Shown here: positions 15,389-25,393 of the stretch, one piece after another
How positions within the stretch are numbered: the stretch's first letter is position 1
How the letters are laid out: every line of letters starts with the position of its first letter
DNA from: Monosiga brevicollis MX1
Lineage: Eukaryota > Opisthokonta > Choanoflagellata > Craspedida > Salpingoecidae
Assembly (NCBI RefSeq): GCF_000002865.3
Contig: NW_001865039.1
Coordinates: 308,072-372,071 of the forward strand
DNA length: 64,000 nt
Reading direction: 5' to 3'
Position numbers and translations under genes: made by a program
The notes under the pieces: generated by a model
The model's input: the letters and a program-made list of their open reading frames with translations, nothing else
What the model was told of the DNA's origin: nothing
Database searches by the model: none

Positions 15389-16165
15389 TTAAATTGGTCA
15401 TCACTGCCTATTTACCAACCCCTGTGGGGCGTATTGCTTGTCTTGTACGCGTCCAGTATTAGCCTTTTTTCCCTTTGTATCGACCTGCTCCTGCCAGCCC
15501 GAGTCTATGGCAGGCCTTGTATTTATTTCAATGCGCTTCTTCTTCTTCCCCTCTGTGGCTAGCCTTTGCATTTGTACATGATGCCAACCCGACTGTTTAA
15601 TAGTCTGCTCTCCCCTCTGAACACACACAACTCTTGCGTTCAAATGGAGCCGATGCCACTGTGTGGCCAAAAAGTCATTTTCCAAATCGATCACCCTTTC
15701 CTCTACTGCCATCATCTGTCATAGTCTCGATCCTACTTTCTCTCCTTTTGCATGCTCATGTTCCTTACGACTATACTACTCCTAGACTAACCACCACCCG
15801 CTGCACCTCTCTTTCCATGTCCCACCGCTCTTTACAAACCTGCACGATCGAGTCGTCACACAGCCAGAGCCGCTCAACTCGCCATTACGCGACACGTCAA
15901 ATACACCATCTCGCGTCAATTCACTGACTGTAACGGCAAGACATGTAACCCCCCCATCCTTCATCTGCCTCACAACAGCATGACAACAACAACAGAGAAG
16001 AAGAGAAACGTCAAAGTGAGACCAAGTCTGATGAGGGACTGGCCGAAAAGCCAAGTTAACAACAAACACTGTTGAACTCTACGCGTCAGGACCGCTTGCC
16101 TTTCACTCGCAGCAAACAACAAGATGCGAAGTGGAAAGCGCCGCTCTGTTCTTCGATGCCGCCGC
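15389..16165. other. Intergenic, no gene seen
   Basis: T- and C-rich sequence with short ORFs without recognisable features. It is probably the 3' regions of the flanking convergent genes. Confidence 0.3.
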
Positions 16166-17431
16166 TCACAGAGGCCGAACCCCTCGGCTCAGCCCTTGCC
16201 GCCACATGTGACCAGGATATTGGCTCAAGGCTCGTCGAAACCGCGGTCGGCGCCTCAGTCGTCGATATCGCGGCACCGGTGGAACCTTGCTCCGTGCACA
16301 GGGCCCGTGCGTCTGAAAAGTCGATCCTCTCTTGATTATATTCAAGTGATTGCTAGCGTCAGCTCCACCTCCACCTCCACCTCCAGCATCAACCGAGGAA
16401 AAAGAGGAAAAAAAGTTCGTGGTACCCACTCCCAAAGCAGGAGGGGTCACGGGCGTCACAACTAGGCGGCGCGGCCATACCATCACCACACCACCAGCTT
16501 CCTCGTCCCGAAGAGGCACACTTTCCTGATCCACACCCCTGCCAGCGGCGGCAGCGGACGCGTCTGCCGCCACCACAGACACGTCGTCCAACTCTCCAGT
16601 ATGCCTTCTGGGAAAGCCACAAGAAGCACAGCCTGTGCAGTCCCTCGGTGCATCATGGCCGCACGCCAGCGCCTGTTCCTGCCGGCTCCCATGCGCTGCC
16701 AACACGGTCGCTCTTGATGCTGGCGTTGTTGCTGGTATTGTTGCTGGTATTGTTGTTGCCGCCGTTGCCGCCGTTGCCGCCGTTGCCGCCGTTGCTGTCG
16801 TTGCCGCCGTTGCTGTCGTTGCCGTCGTTGCCGTTGTTGCTGTCGTTGCCGTCGTTGCTGCGGCTGCTGCGCCATGGCGTGACACCAGCTGGCGCACCAG
16901 CTCGCCCAGAAAAGCACGGAGTTGGGCCTGCCGATGAACAACAGCCTCGTCGCTCAATCCGCTCGACAACAAAGGCGGTGCTGTCATGGCAGTCAGCATG
17001 GCTGTCGCCGACACATGTCGCGGCCCCGCCAATCTTCGTCCAGAGTCGCCCTCGTGAGCTGCAGTCAGACTCATAGCCCTCGCCTGCAGCGCCGAGCTCA
17101 CGACCTCACGCTCGTGGTGATCGCTGGTGGTGTGGCCCATCAAAGCATGCGCTCGCGATCGACTCGTCCCGGTACCGGCTGACCGAGTGGGCAAGCTGCC
17201 CCTCAGTCTGCGACCCGGGGCCAGCCGACTCGTGGCGTGTGGGGACCGTTGACGATGCCCTCCCACACGCATCTCCATGCTGGAACTTGTCGTGGGGTTG
17301 ATGGTCGTGTGCGGGGAAAAGAGAAAATGACCATCTCCGCTCTGATCATCCCACCAAACCCCGATGCCCACCCCTATCCCAACCGGGCCCACGGAGCCAA
17401 AGTGGAGATGACGCTCGTGTCGTTCTATCAT
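16166..17431 (-). CDS. Ala/Thr-repeat protein with a Cys cluster, unrecognised
   Basis: Open frame from ATG 17431 to stop 16166, 421 residues. The N-terminal half is His/Arg/Ser-rich. A predicted helix VVHRQAQLRAFLGELVRQLV (about residues 165-184) precedes a long Ala/Thr run (about 190-235) encoded by a degenerate trinucleotide tract at 16733-16870. Next comes a cysteine cluster (ACGHDAPRDCTGCASCGF, C-x7-C-x2-C-x2-C), then a Gly run and a very basic C-terminus (YRRLRRRPRFRR). The cluster could bind metal. The helix resembles LHQLLRALLTALLRQ in the 12.6 kb ORF, which might make the two distant relatives. Function unknown; the strand and frame are preferred because the alternatives are shadows of the repeat. 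Confidence 0.4.
   Translation of the reverse strand: MIERHERHLHFGSVGPVGIGVGIGVWWDDQSGDGHFLFSPHTTINPTTSSSMEMRVGGHRQRSPHATSRLAPGRRLRGSLPTRSAGTGTSRSRAHALMGHTTSDHHEREVVSSALQARAMSLTAAHEGDSGRRLAGPRHVSATAMLTAMTAPPLLSSGLSDEAVVHRQAQLRAFLGELVRQLVSRHGAAAAATTATTATTATTATTATAATTATAATAATAATAATTIPATIPATTPASRATVLAAHGSRQEQALACGHDAPRDCTGCASCGFPRRHTGELDDVSVVAADASAAAAGRGVDQESVPLRDEEAGGVVMVWPRRLVVTPVTPPALGVGTTNFFSSFSSVDAGGGGGGGADASNHLNIIKRGSTFQTHGPCARSKVPPVPRYRRLRRRPRFRRALSQYPGHMWRQGLSRGVRPL
16733..16870. repeat. Degenerate trinucleotide tract (TTG/CCG/CTG units)
   Basis: About 138 bases made of TTG, CCG, CTG and TCG triplets in phase with the minus-strand ORF, where they read as Ala and Thr codons. The degeneracy suggests either an old expanded repeat or selection on the encoded Ala/Thr run. 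Confidence 0.75.
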
Positions 17432-18987
17432 CAAACTGAGCGCATGGTCGGATGCTCCACGTCAGCGCCCCTACCATTTGAGTAGGCCTCCGTCAGCCCC
17501 AAACCACCATAATGTCAGATTTTCATGCAAATTGGCGCATGCGCAATTTGCGCTTTTGCTGTGGCGCCCCTTTTTCGCCTTGATGATGCCCCGTTGATCA
17601 TCCTTTTGGTCGCTGGCCATGACATTACCACATTGCTATGGCCGCACCCTTGCGCCACTACAACAGCCACACCATCCCACAACCATCGACGACACGCTCC
17701 ACTTCTCCACTTCACACACTCCACACACGCCTCCTCTCGCCTCAGAGATGACGATCGCAACTACAAGGCCATGCTCGCCTTTGCTGTAAAAAGCATTCAT
17801 GATGCGGGGCACTCGACACGCTTACGCATGAAACGAGACACGGAGCAGCGACACAACGAACAACGAATCAGAGTCAAAACTGACGAAGACTGACCCAAAC
17901 CAGCACAAGCCGAAGCTCTCTTGGCTCTGAATTTGAGGAACTGTCTCAGCCGCTCATGTGCGGCATGAGGATGGTCTCGGCAAATAGAGCTGTTGACATC
18001 CCCTTGAGAAGCCAAAACCCATTCATCAGAACATGTTATTGGAACAGGGGCTATGATGAACTTAGCCTTCGCCCAAAATATAGAATAACCGACACGTGAA
18101 CTGAGGAAGGCGCATGTCGTTTGCGCATTGGGGCGCTTGGTCAAGGCGAAAGCTGAGAATTATCCGCCCTCCCAACAACAGCCAGCTGGAAAGTGACGTT
18201 GAGCGATTCTTGGAGCTGCCAGGCTAACAGCCAACACGCAAGTGGAGACACACAGATGATCCTTTTCCTCCTTCACAGCTCATCGCGCATAACATTATGA
18301 GCAACGGCAAAGTTCAATTATTTCCGGCCAACAGAAACCTGTTTGGGGCGCGGCAACCGGTTTGATCTCGACCTCTTCCTCATCGTCCGTGTATCGTGTG
18401 CATTTGGCCTCCGCGAAAGAATCTCATAGACTGTGTTCTGGTTGATTGTCAAGGGGAGACGTAAGGCTCGACTTTCGCCAAAACTCCCAAAGAACCCTCT
18501 CTTGGGTCACCGGCCCCAACCAGTCAAATTTTCATTTTTTTGGCATCCCTCAAACGTGTGGTTTGCTCACCCCTTTTGACTGAGGTTGCTGAGCCACCCT
18601 TGAGCCTTACCGTCCCCAATCGCTAAACCCGCAAGGGGACTACCACACCCGAGAAAACCATAGTATTCCTCATCCATCACACATTCCCTCCTACGTCATG
18701 GGGTCGCCCCTTTTTCAATGAACCGTAGCTCATGGTCTGCGCTTGATTCGCGTTGTGATTCGTCAGCCAGCAGCCCTTTGCGTCCGTCGCCCTCCCCTCT
18801 GCTCTTGCCCTGGCCATCCTCGTGGCTCATTTTACAAATCCCACGCCCTCCATTACCCATCAACCCTCCCAACTGCACCAGCACGGTCCCTACTCCCTTT
18901 TCAAACCCCCTTTGCCTCGACCCAGACCATATCAGCCCATATCAGCCCGACATCACCGATCCGTTCAGTCCCTCCTCACCCAGGACC
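17432..18987. other. Long intergenic stretch, no gene resolved
   Basis: No ORF with a recognisable domain. The paralog 3 frame is open upstream to another ATG at 18718, but that extra 90-residue Ser/Pro-rich leader has no counterpart in the other paralogs, so it is treated as 5' UTR. Confidence 0.3.
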
Positions 18988-19869
18988 ATGCGCCCTGCTG
19001 CTGGCAGCCCAACGCCTAGTTCCCCTCTGACCCTCGCCGATATTGTGCGTCACGCCTACAACAAGAACATCCTCCTCACCAACCCATCCGCCGCCTTCTC
19101 GCGCACACGCACGCGCAGCCAAGCTCGACGCAGCACTCACCTTCAAGCCATCACTGGTATCACTGCTGGCCCCAACGGATCGATTCTTTGCCGCAAGCTG
19201 CAGCAGACCTGCTTCTGGCGTCACTTGCAACGCGTCTTCTTCGACAATCCAGACGAGTGCAGTCTCTTCGAGATCATGACCGTCACCGAGTACGAGAAGT
19301 ATGTTCAGACCAAGCATCGAGCCGCTATCCCAGAAGCAGCTTTGGCCGTGGGGATCGAGACAACCACCACGACTGTCCCTCACACCAGCACCACCTTCTC
19401 TACTCCCACTGCCACAGCTGCTACAGCTGCTACAGCTGCTTCAACGACCTCTCCTTCTTCTCCAATTATGCAGTCCAATATTCCCGCCGCCGCCTCGTCC
19501 CCCTGCTTCACAAGCATGGAAAAAACCAGCATCGCCAACACCAAAAATGATCATAATCCAATCGAGAGCCACAAGCACACCATTGACGACGATAACGACG
19601 ACGATAACGACTCGTTACCAACACGACTGCAGATCCTGGTGTGCCGTACCCCTCGCCTGGCGCGTCGTCACCACGTTCCCCAGCGCCGATCTCTGACTCG
19701 AGCCCAAGCCCAAGCCCGATCCTGGGCCTGTTCCGACTACCGCCTTCATCTCCATGACGGCGCTGCCCAGTTGACACACAAATACAGTGTGCTGCGTGAC
19801 ACTGTTTCAGTCCAGCCGACCATTAGCGTTGCACACGCGGCGCTGCGGGCTCGTTCCTTTATCGCCTGA
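18988..19869 (+). CDS. FWRHLQ-motif family protein, paralog 3
   Basis: Intronless, 293 residues from ATG 18988. The core is LTLADIVRHAYNKN, then a spacer about 35 residues longer than in the other paralogs (Arg/Ser/Thr-rich, ending in GPNGSILCR), then LQQTCFWRHLQRVFFDNP and FEIMTVTEYEKYVQ. The middle is Thr/Ser/Ala-rich and includes an (ACAGCTGCT)-type repeat near 19418-19440. An acidic Asp run (DDDNDDDND) leads into SLPTRLQILV and a basic Arg/Gln tail. An in-frame upstream ATG at 18718 would add 90 residues. Function unknown. The insertion falls between the two conserved blocks, suggesting they are separate structural units joined by a loop. Confidence 0.65.
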   Translation: MRPAAGSPTPSSPLTLADIVRHAYNKNILLTNPSAAFSRTRTRSQARRSTHLQAITGITAGPNGSILCRKLQQTCFWRHLQRVFFDNPDECSLFEIMTVTEYEKYVQTKHRAAIPEAALAVGIETTTTTVPHTSTTFSTPTATAATAATAASTTSPSSPIMQSNIPAAASSPCFTSMEKTSIANTKNDHNPIESHKHTIDDDNDDDNDSLPTRLQILVCRTPRLARRHHVPQRRSLTRAQAQARSWACSDYRLHLHDGAAQLTHKYSVLRDTVSVQPTISVAHAALRARSFIA

Positions 19870-20742
19870 CAACCATGCACACTCGGCAAGAGGACCGACT
19901 GCAGTAGGTGGGATTCACAGCTGGGTGCTTCTACGTTGTTCTCGGCTTGACCAGCCGGGGATGACCCTTCGCCTTCATCGTCATCTTGCCCACAAGCATC
20001 AGAACATAAAAACCAAATCATTCAAGACTTCGTGTTAAGCAAGCCCATGAATTGATCAACAGCAGGACCGCCAAACCCTTTTGTCTCCCCATGCATTGAC
20101 ACGTTGCGCCTTGCGTGAATGCTGTCCCAGATGGCGGACCATCCGTCGGGTCGGACGCGCCCCATACTTACATGTGCCATTGCCATTCACATCGGAAAAG
20201 CGCTGACAACTTTCATCAAGGTGTTTTTTTTGCTGCTCTGTAACGTTGATATCCTGTTGTTGTCAAGCGCCAACCGTTTTCGCACATCAACAGGACTGAC
20301 CACCCAAGGGGTAACGTCACACATGTGTGTGTGTGTGAGTGTGTAAACCCGCGCCATTCAAATCAGATTTGTGACATTGTTACCTTCCCTCTTGTGTGGA
20401 CTTGAAGCCGACTTAGGAACCTTCAGAATAGGAACAAAGGGCTAATGCTGACCAAACAACGAGATTCGGGACAAGCCCTCCCTCCCCTCCCGACCCCCAA
20501 CTCCTTCTCATTTCGTCCGGGTCAATGCATTTTCCAAGCCCGGAGGCAGGGTCCCCTTGCCCACAGGCGCCGTCCCGCATCTTGGCGTTGGAGCCCGCTA
20601 CTTTTCGAGAGGGCTACATCTTACCCTTGGGTATTGTTCGAGTTGGGGGCCCTTGCGCGTCGTGCATTTTCTTGACCGCCGCTCACGGAACAGTGCACCA
20701 CGCATCGTGAAGGCCGGTAGCTACCGGACCTGATCAGACATC
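19870..20742. other. Intergenic, no gene seen
   Basis: No supportable gene. A short (GT)n tract lies at about 20323-20343. Confidence 0.3.
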
Positions 20743-21207
20743 ATGGCTGTAGCTCAGCGTCCCCGCAAGAACGCACAGCTGTTCAGGTCAAGCAGCACGA
20801 CCAACTTGATGGTCGCACCGGTGTCACAGACCTCAGCCCCAGCATGTGCGTGTTCAACGCTGGGAGCCATCGTTCGCACCGCCCATAGCAAGAATAAGCG
20901 AGACATGCGTCGACGCGACAGCCTGCATCGTGCGCTGCAACAATCGCAGTTCTGGCGCCACCTCCAGCGCACCTTCCTCACCAACCCGGCCGAGTCGGAC
21001 CTTTTTGAGAACATGACCGTCCAGGAGTACGAGAACTACTGCCGTGCTCGAATGGCAGATGTCCATTCCAAGCCCCAGATCAAACCGTCAACTGATCGTG
21101 CCCCCAGACGTTCAGACCCCCATCCGCGATCAATCAAGGAGACTGAGCCTCCGGCCCAACGTCGGCGGCAGCGTCGCTCATGCCCCACCTTGATCGCGGT
21201 CGTGTGA
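20743..21207 (+). CDS. FWRHLQ-motif family protein, paralog 4
   Basis: Intronless, 154 residues from ATG 20743 (atcATGg). This is the shortest and most divergent member: STLGAIVRTAHSKN replaces TLADVVRxAYxKN, followed by RALQQSQFWRHLQRTFLTNP and FENMTVQEYENYCRAR. The tail is short and basic (AQRRRQRRSCPTLIAVV) and lacks the PTR motif of the other three. It closes the array, with the next gene (TPGS1-like) starting 430 bases on. Function unknown. Confidence 0.7.
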   Translation: MAVAQRPRKNAQLFRSSSTTNLMVAPVSQTSAPACACSTLGAIVRTAHSKNKRDMRRRDSLHRALQQSQFWRHLQRTFLTNPAESDLFENMTVQEYENYCRARMADVHSKPQIKPSTDRAPRRSDPHPRSIKETEPPAQRRRQRRSCPTLIAVV

Positions 21208-21635
21208 AGCGGCTCGATTATCGAGCCAGCTATTTTACAACGGCCGTGGCTTGTTTCTGAGAAACATCCTCGTCCAACACCCTAATCTGCGAAGAAGAAA
21301 AAATAAGCCCCGAGCTTTTTCATTCCCTCCGTGTGCCCTCGCGCCGGTCATCTGTCTGATTATTTTGAACGATCATGCACATACTGCCCTTGACCATGAC
21401 TGCCGCTGTTCTGACTGACCGTTCGTTTTGTTGAAGAAGAAGAACGAACGAAGCATCCACCTAGATGTTTTAAACTCCTCTCTGTTTTTTAAACTTTTTT
21501 TAACGTTTAACTAAAAAATTAAATCATGCAGCTGTTTTTTTTAATCACAGCAACGTAGCAACACACAGCACCACTATCACACGACGCTGCCCCTCGCGCC
21601 GGTGCTTGGAGCCATCTGCCTTGAAGCTTACGAGG
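21208..21635. other. Intergenic spacer, T-rich
   Basis: AT-rich with TTTAAAC/GTTTAAC-like repeats at about 21465-21525. No gene seen. It is likely the 3' region of paralog 4 and the promoter of the TPGS1-like gene. Confidence 0.35.
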
Positions 21636-22608
21636 ATGGAGGGTGCGTGATATCGGTCAAGAGAGGGTTGTCAGGGAGGTTGGGTCGTAGATTTGTGCTC
21701 ACTGACTGGACACCTGTGCAGATGATCGGTTGCTGCAGGCGCATCTGGCCAATGTGTTGTTGGAAGTTGCGCGCTGGCGGCCGGCTGATCCGGTGGCCTA
21801 TGTCAACGATTACTTTCAGCACGTTGTGGCCCGCGTGCCAGCCGTCACCCGCGCCTTTCGCCAGCTCCGTAGGTTTCCGATTTTGTTTTGTTTTTTTGTT
21901 TGCTTGTTAATCCTTTTTTCGCTGATGGCTGTTCATGACCATCCTTGCTGCTGGGTGTGGCGGCTCGGCACGCAGAACTGGTTCCGGGGAGCCATGAGAA
22001 AGCAACGGCCAACATTGCCGAAGCGTACATGATCCTGCTCGAGGCTCGCGCTGACCGCATGCGCGTGCAAGCAGAACGCCGCGCTGCAAATCGCAAACCG
22101 CGCCGCCGCTCGTCCAGCAGCGACCCCACCCGTATACCACCCCCAGTTGCCGCCGTAGACCCCTTGCCTGCTCCCAACGCGGACTTTCGCGCTCTTCGCA
22201 TGGCTATTTTGATGCCTCCAAAAGGTTTGCTAGGTTTTACCTATCAGTTCTGCTTTGCCGTTCCCGCCTGATGCCCGACAATCTGCTGAACTTCAAAAAC
22301 GCGACAGGACGCACGGGTGTCGAGGGCCAAGACTTTATGCAGTTGTATGGCATGGTGTGCTCCGACTTTCCCCCCAGCGTACGCCTATCGCAATGCCGTG
22401 GTTGCGCTCCCAACGCCACCCTGCCCGTCTCCATTGCGCCGCCACCTTGAGTCTGAACTTGACAAAACGTCTCGGCTAGGTGGCTGACTACCTCATGCAG
22501 CAGCACGCTCGAGGAGATCGAGACTTTGTGGACTTGACCCAGTTTCAGACGGCCATTGCCAGTGCACTCAAGTCTGTTTACTCCTTCCACCACTTGACAC
22601 GGCTATAA
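21636..22608 (+). CDS. TPGS1: Tubulin polyglutamylase complex subunit 1-like protein
   Basis: Five exons (21636-21642, 21722-21868, 21976-22224, 22308-22378, 22480-22608) join with consistent phases to 200 residues. Exon 1 holds only 7 coding bases. The N-terminus (LLEVARWRPADPVAYVNDYF, about residues 13-32) matches the Dpy30/RIIa-like motif of TPGS1, where animals have LLEARPEEPIAFLAHYFE. A middle helix (KATANIAEAYMILLEAR) corresponds to the segment after it, and GRTGVEGQDFMQLYGMVCSD corresponds to the GLDGRTYSELLRRICRD region. TPGS1 is a non-catalytic subunit of the TTLL1 polyglutamylase complex that modifies axonemal tubulin, which fits a flagellate. The central Arg/Ser-rich stretch (about 80-100) is not conserved. 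Human TPGS1 is longer at about 290 residues. An EF-hand-like alternative seems less likely. Confidence 0.65.
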
Positions 22609-23693
22609 GACCACCTCTTCACCCATGTTGTTTGACCCTTGCTGCCCATTTCACTTCCACCCCACCTGCCAGCTATCAAGAGTTTGTTGGAACAGCTCAA
22701 CGCTTGTTTAGAGCGCTAGATGCGCGCGCCACAAGTTTGTCTCGATGGCCACTAGTGCTTCTGCTGATAGGCCAGCCACGATTATTCACCTGTGGTACCT
22801 TTTTTTTTATGTATTCTAGACATGATACCGACCAGCGCTTGTGAAAAAATTCTGCAAGCCTTGTTGGAGCCCGCTCGGTATGTCTTCCCCTTACCCAGCG
22901 AAGAGCTCTGCGCATGTTCACCTCTCAGCATGTTGATGACTCGTGGACCTCTGGCCCATATTTGCAGCACACCAGAGCTGAGTGGAGAGATTCTCAGCAG
23001 TGCTGGTTCAACGACCGGTGGGTTCTGAAGTTGATTCACTCGATTGCTGGTAGCGAAATCACCAAGCATCTGTTTGACCCTTGTGGGGACCAACCACTTG
23101 CCGTGGCTAGATGCACGACAAACGGATTTGCCGGAGTTTTTGCGGACTGCTTCGGCCCTGTACCTTCACGTTTTACAACAGCAGCACCGCCTCGCGCAGG
23201 CCACACCGTAACATCAACCACATGATGATCTCCTGCAGACAAGCGTTCATTCTACCCGTATTATTGATCTATTCATCAAGTACTAGACCCCATATAAGCG
23301 ACTCGGAAACTAGCCATCTCCCAGACCAAATTGATCGGTCTTTACAGCACACCACAGTACCGTACCGTTCCTCGCCCTCCTGGAAGTGCTTCATCTTTTT
23401 CCCCTTCGACATCTTTAAACGTTTCTACATTTCATTCCTCAAGCGCGCTATGGGATGCTACTTTACTCTTTTGCTCATTCTGCAATTACTCTTCCTTCTG
23501 CTCCTTTTGCTCCATCTTCTCGCTGATCCGATATATTCTTCGTCTTCTTGACATTTATCTTCGTTTTCTCCTCACTATAGCCCATTACTCGATGGCTCTT
23601 TCTGCATGTTCTCCCCATTTTTCTCCTTTTTCTCCACGTTCGAGTCATTTTGTTTTTTTTTCATTCACTGGGATTGCAGCACACACCGCAATC
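22609..23693. other. Intergenic, no gene resolved
   Basis: Several short open stretches (for example near 22914-23225 and 23331-23550) have no recognisable domain and cannot be joined. The last 300 bases before SDHAF2 are strongly pyrimidine-rich. Confidence 0.3.
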
Positions 23694-24596
23694 ATGTGGC
23701 GCGCGACTCGACCTGCCTTGGCCCTGACTGCGGCACTGCGGTCCGTCACGCTGTCGGGAGCGCGAATGCCCACGAGAGCTCTAAGTGCAGGGCGCTGCTT
23801 GGCACGCGCTGATGGTGGTGCTGACCAACCCCAGGCACAACAGGTAAGGCCTGCGTTTTTTCTTCTGCTTCTCTTTCCTCTTCTCGGACCACTTCGTTGA
23901 CGCGACGACGCTGCACCCTGATATCTGGCACCTTGCTCAACGGCTGCCAAGGTGGGAGACGAGGTGGTAATCCGCCCTTATCGCCCACCCCGCAAGCCTG
24001 AAAACGATGATCAACTCCGCGCGCGTCTTGTCTACCAAGCCCGGTGAGTGGACCAATGTACCGACGGCAAGCCCTGGGCGCTTTGCTCATGACTTCTCGT
24101 TCTTGCTGCCCCCACCAGCAAACGTGGCATCAAAGAAAATGACCTTATCTTCAGGTAAAAGAGCGAGGCGCGCCCCTGTTGCTCAAAGACAACCTGCCTC
24201 CTGCCTTTCCTTGTCTGCCGACTTGTGCTCACGGCCTGTGATACTTTGCCAGCACCTTTTGTCACAAGTATTTGGACCAGCTGAGTCGGCCGCAGATGGA
24301 GCAGCTCGACATTATTCTCAATGAACATGACAACGAGTGGGACATGTTCAATTGGCTCTCCGGCACTCGGGTACGTCGAGCAGCCTTTTGGGACCTGGTG
24401 ACACTTTTGACGCTGCTGCCTTGACCCGCTTTCCTGATGCCTTGTCTGCAACGCTCCCATCCACGTTTTCCAGCCGGCACCCGAATATCTGAAAGAGCTC
24501 GAGCTTTTCGGGGCACTCGTCGATCACACGCAGAACCGGTCCAAGGAGGTGCGCGTCACCATGCCCCCTCTCAAGCCACCCTCGGACAAGGCTTGA
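23694..24596 (+). CDS. SDHAF2: Succinate dehydrogenase assembly factor 2 (FAD-linking factor)
   Basis: Five exons (23694-23843, 23952-24043, 24119-24154, 24253-24370, 24474-24596) give 172 residues, close to the usual size (about 160-170). The first 45 residues are Arg/Ala/Ser-rich without acids, a typical mitochondrial presequence. The core shows RARLVYQARKRGIKEN (animal RARLLYESRKRGMLEN), the HKYLDQLSRPQMEQLD segment and NEHDNEWDMFNWLSG (animal NEPSNDWDIYYW). The RGxxEN motif typical of Sdh5 proteins is intact as RGIKEN. By family knowledge it aids covalent FAD attachment to the SDHA flavoprotein in the mitochondrial matrix. All splice sites are GT-AG and phases agree. Confidence 0.95.
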
Positions 24597-25393
24597 GAGG
24601 CTTGGTGGCCCTCGTTTTTTATGACTGTCTCTTGCCGTGATGCTCTGCTGCTGCTGCTGCTGATGATGATGATGATGATTGATGTTGATGAAGACGCCCG
24701 ATTGATAATGCAACGCAACTTTGAAATCCACAATGACCTGTTCCAAACGCACACACGTCTCGCACCTTTTGACCCTGCCACAACCGGGAAGCAGCAGCCA
24801 TCAACCGACAGGCAACCCCCTCATCTCATAAAGCATAAAGGAGAAGAAGAAGAAGGGAAGTTATTGTCATCCTTTTTTACTTTGTAGTTGTTGTTGTAAC
24901 ACACACACACACGTAAGCTGTGGTTGGCGCTGACCCCCCTTGCCCTTAGCCTCTGCCCCCTCCCTCCCTCCCTCCTCCCTCCTCCTCCTTCCCTCCTCCT
25001 TCCCTCCTCCTCCCTCCCATCCTCCCTCCTCTCCTCCCTCCTCCTTCCCTCTGAGTTCGGCTGCTCAACAGCTTGCTAGTGGCGGCAAGGCTCATCGTGT
25101 ATCATGAGTGGGGGACTCTCGCCAAGGCCGATGGGCCAAATGCCCCTTCCCCCGGTACGATGGCTAGCTCAATTTGAATGCCCCCTACGACGTGTTGATG
25201 TCTCATGCCGCTTTCGCTCTTTTTGCTCTTCGGGCTGTTGGTGTTGTGGATAGCTGCCTGATGAGGCAACTAGCCCATCAACTTTACGGTTCGCTCAATG
25301 CTCGCGCCCCGGCCCGGACCAACCGCTCTCACTTACGCTCTTTTGGTAATGCCGTGTGACTTTATTGCCTGTCGCTGGCTGACTTTCAAACAG
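24597..25393. other. Intergenic region with CTG/ATG triplets and a pyrimidine tract
   Basis: Contains (CTG)n followed by (ATG)n at about 24648-24683, and a CCTCC/CCTTCC pyrimidine mirror-like tract at about 24955-25055. The 5' exon(s) of the PTB-domain gene probably lie between about 25100 and 25393, with candidate ATGs at 25104 and 25131, but I could not fix them. Confidence 0.4.

Noticed and set aside
18718-18987. Upstream ATG extending paralog 3 by 90 residues
   Set aside because: The extension is Ser/Pro low complexity and has no counterpart in the three other paralogs; the start at 18988 gives matching leaders.
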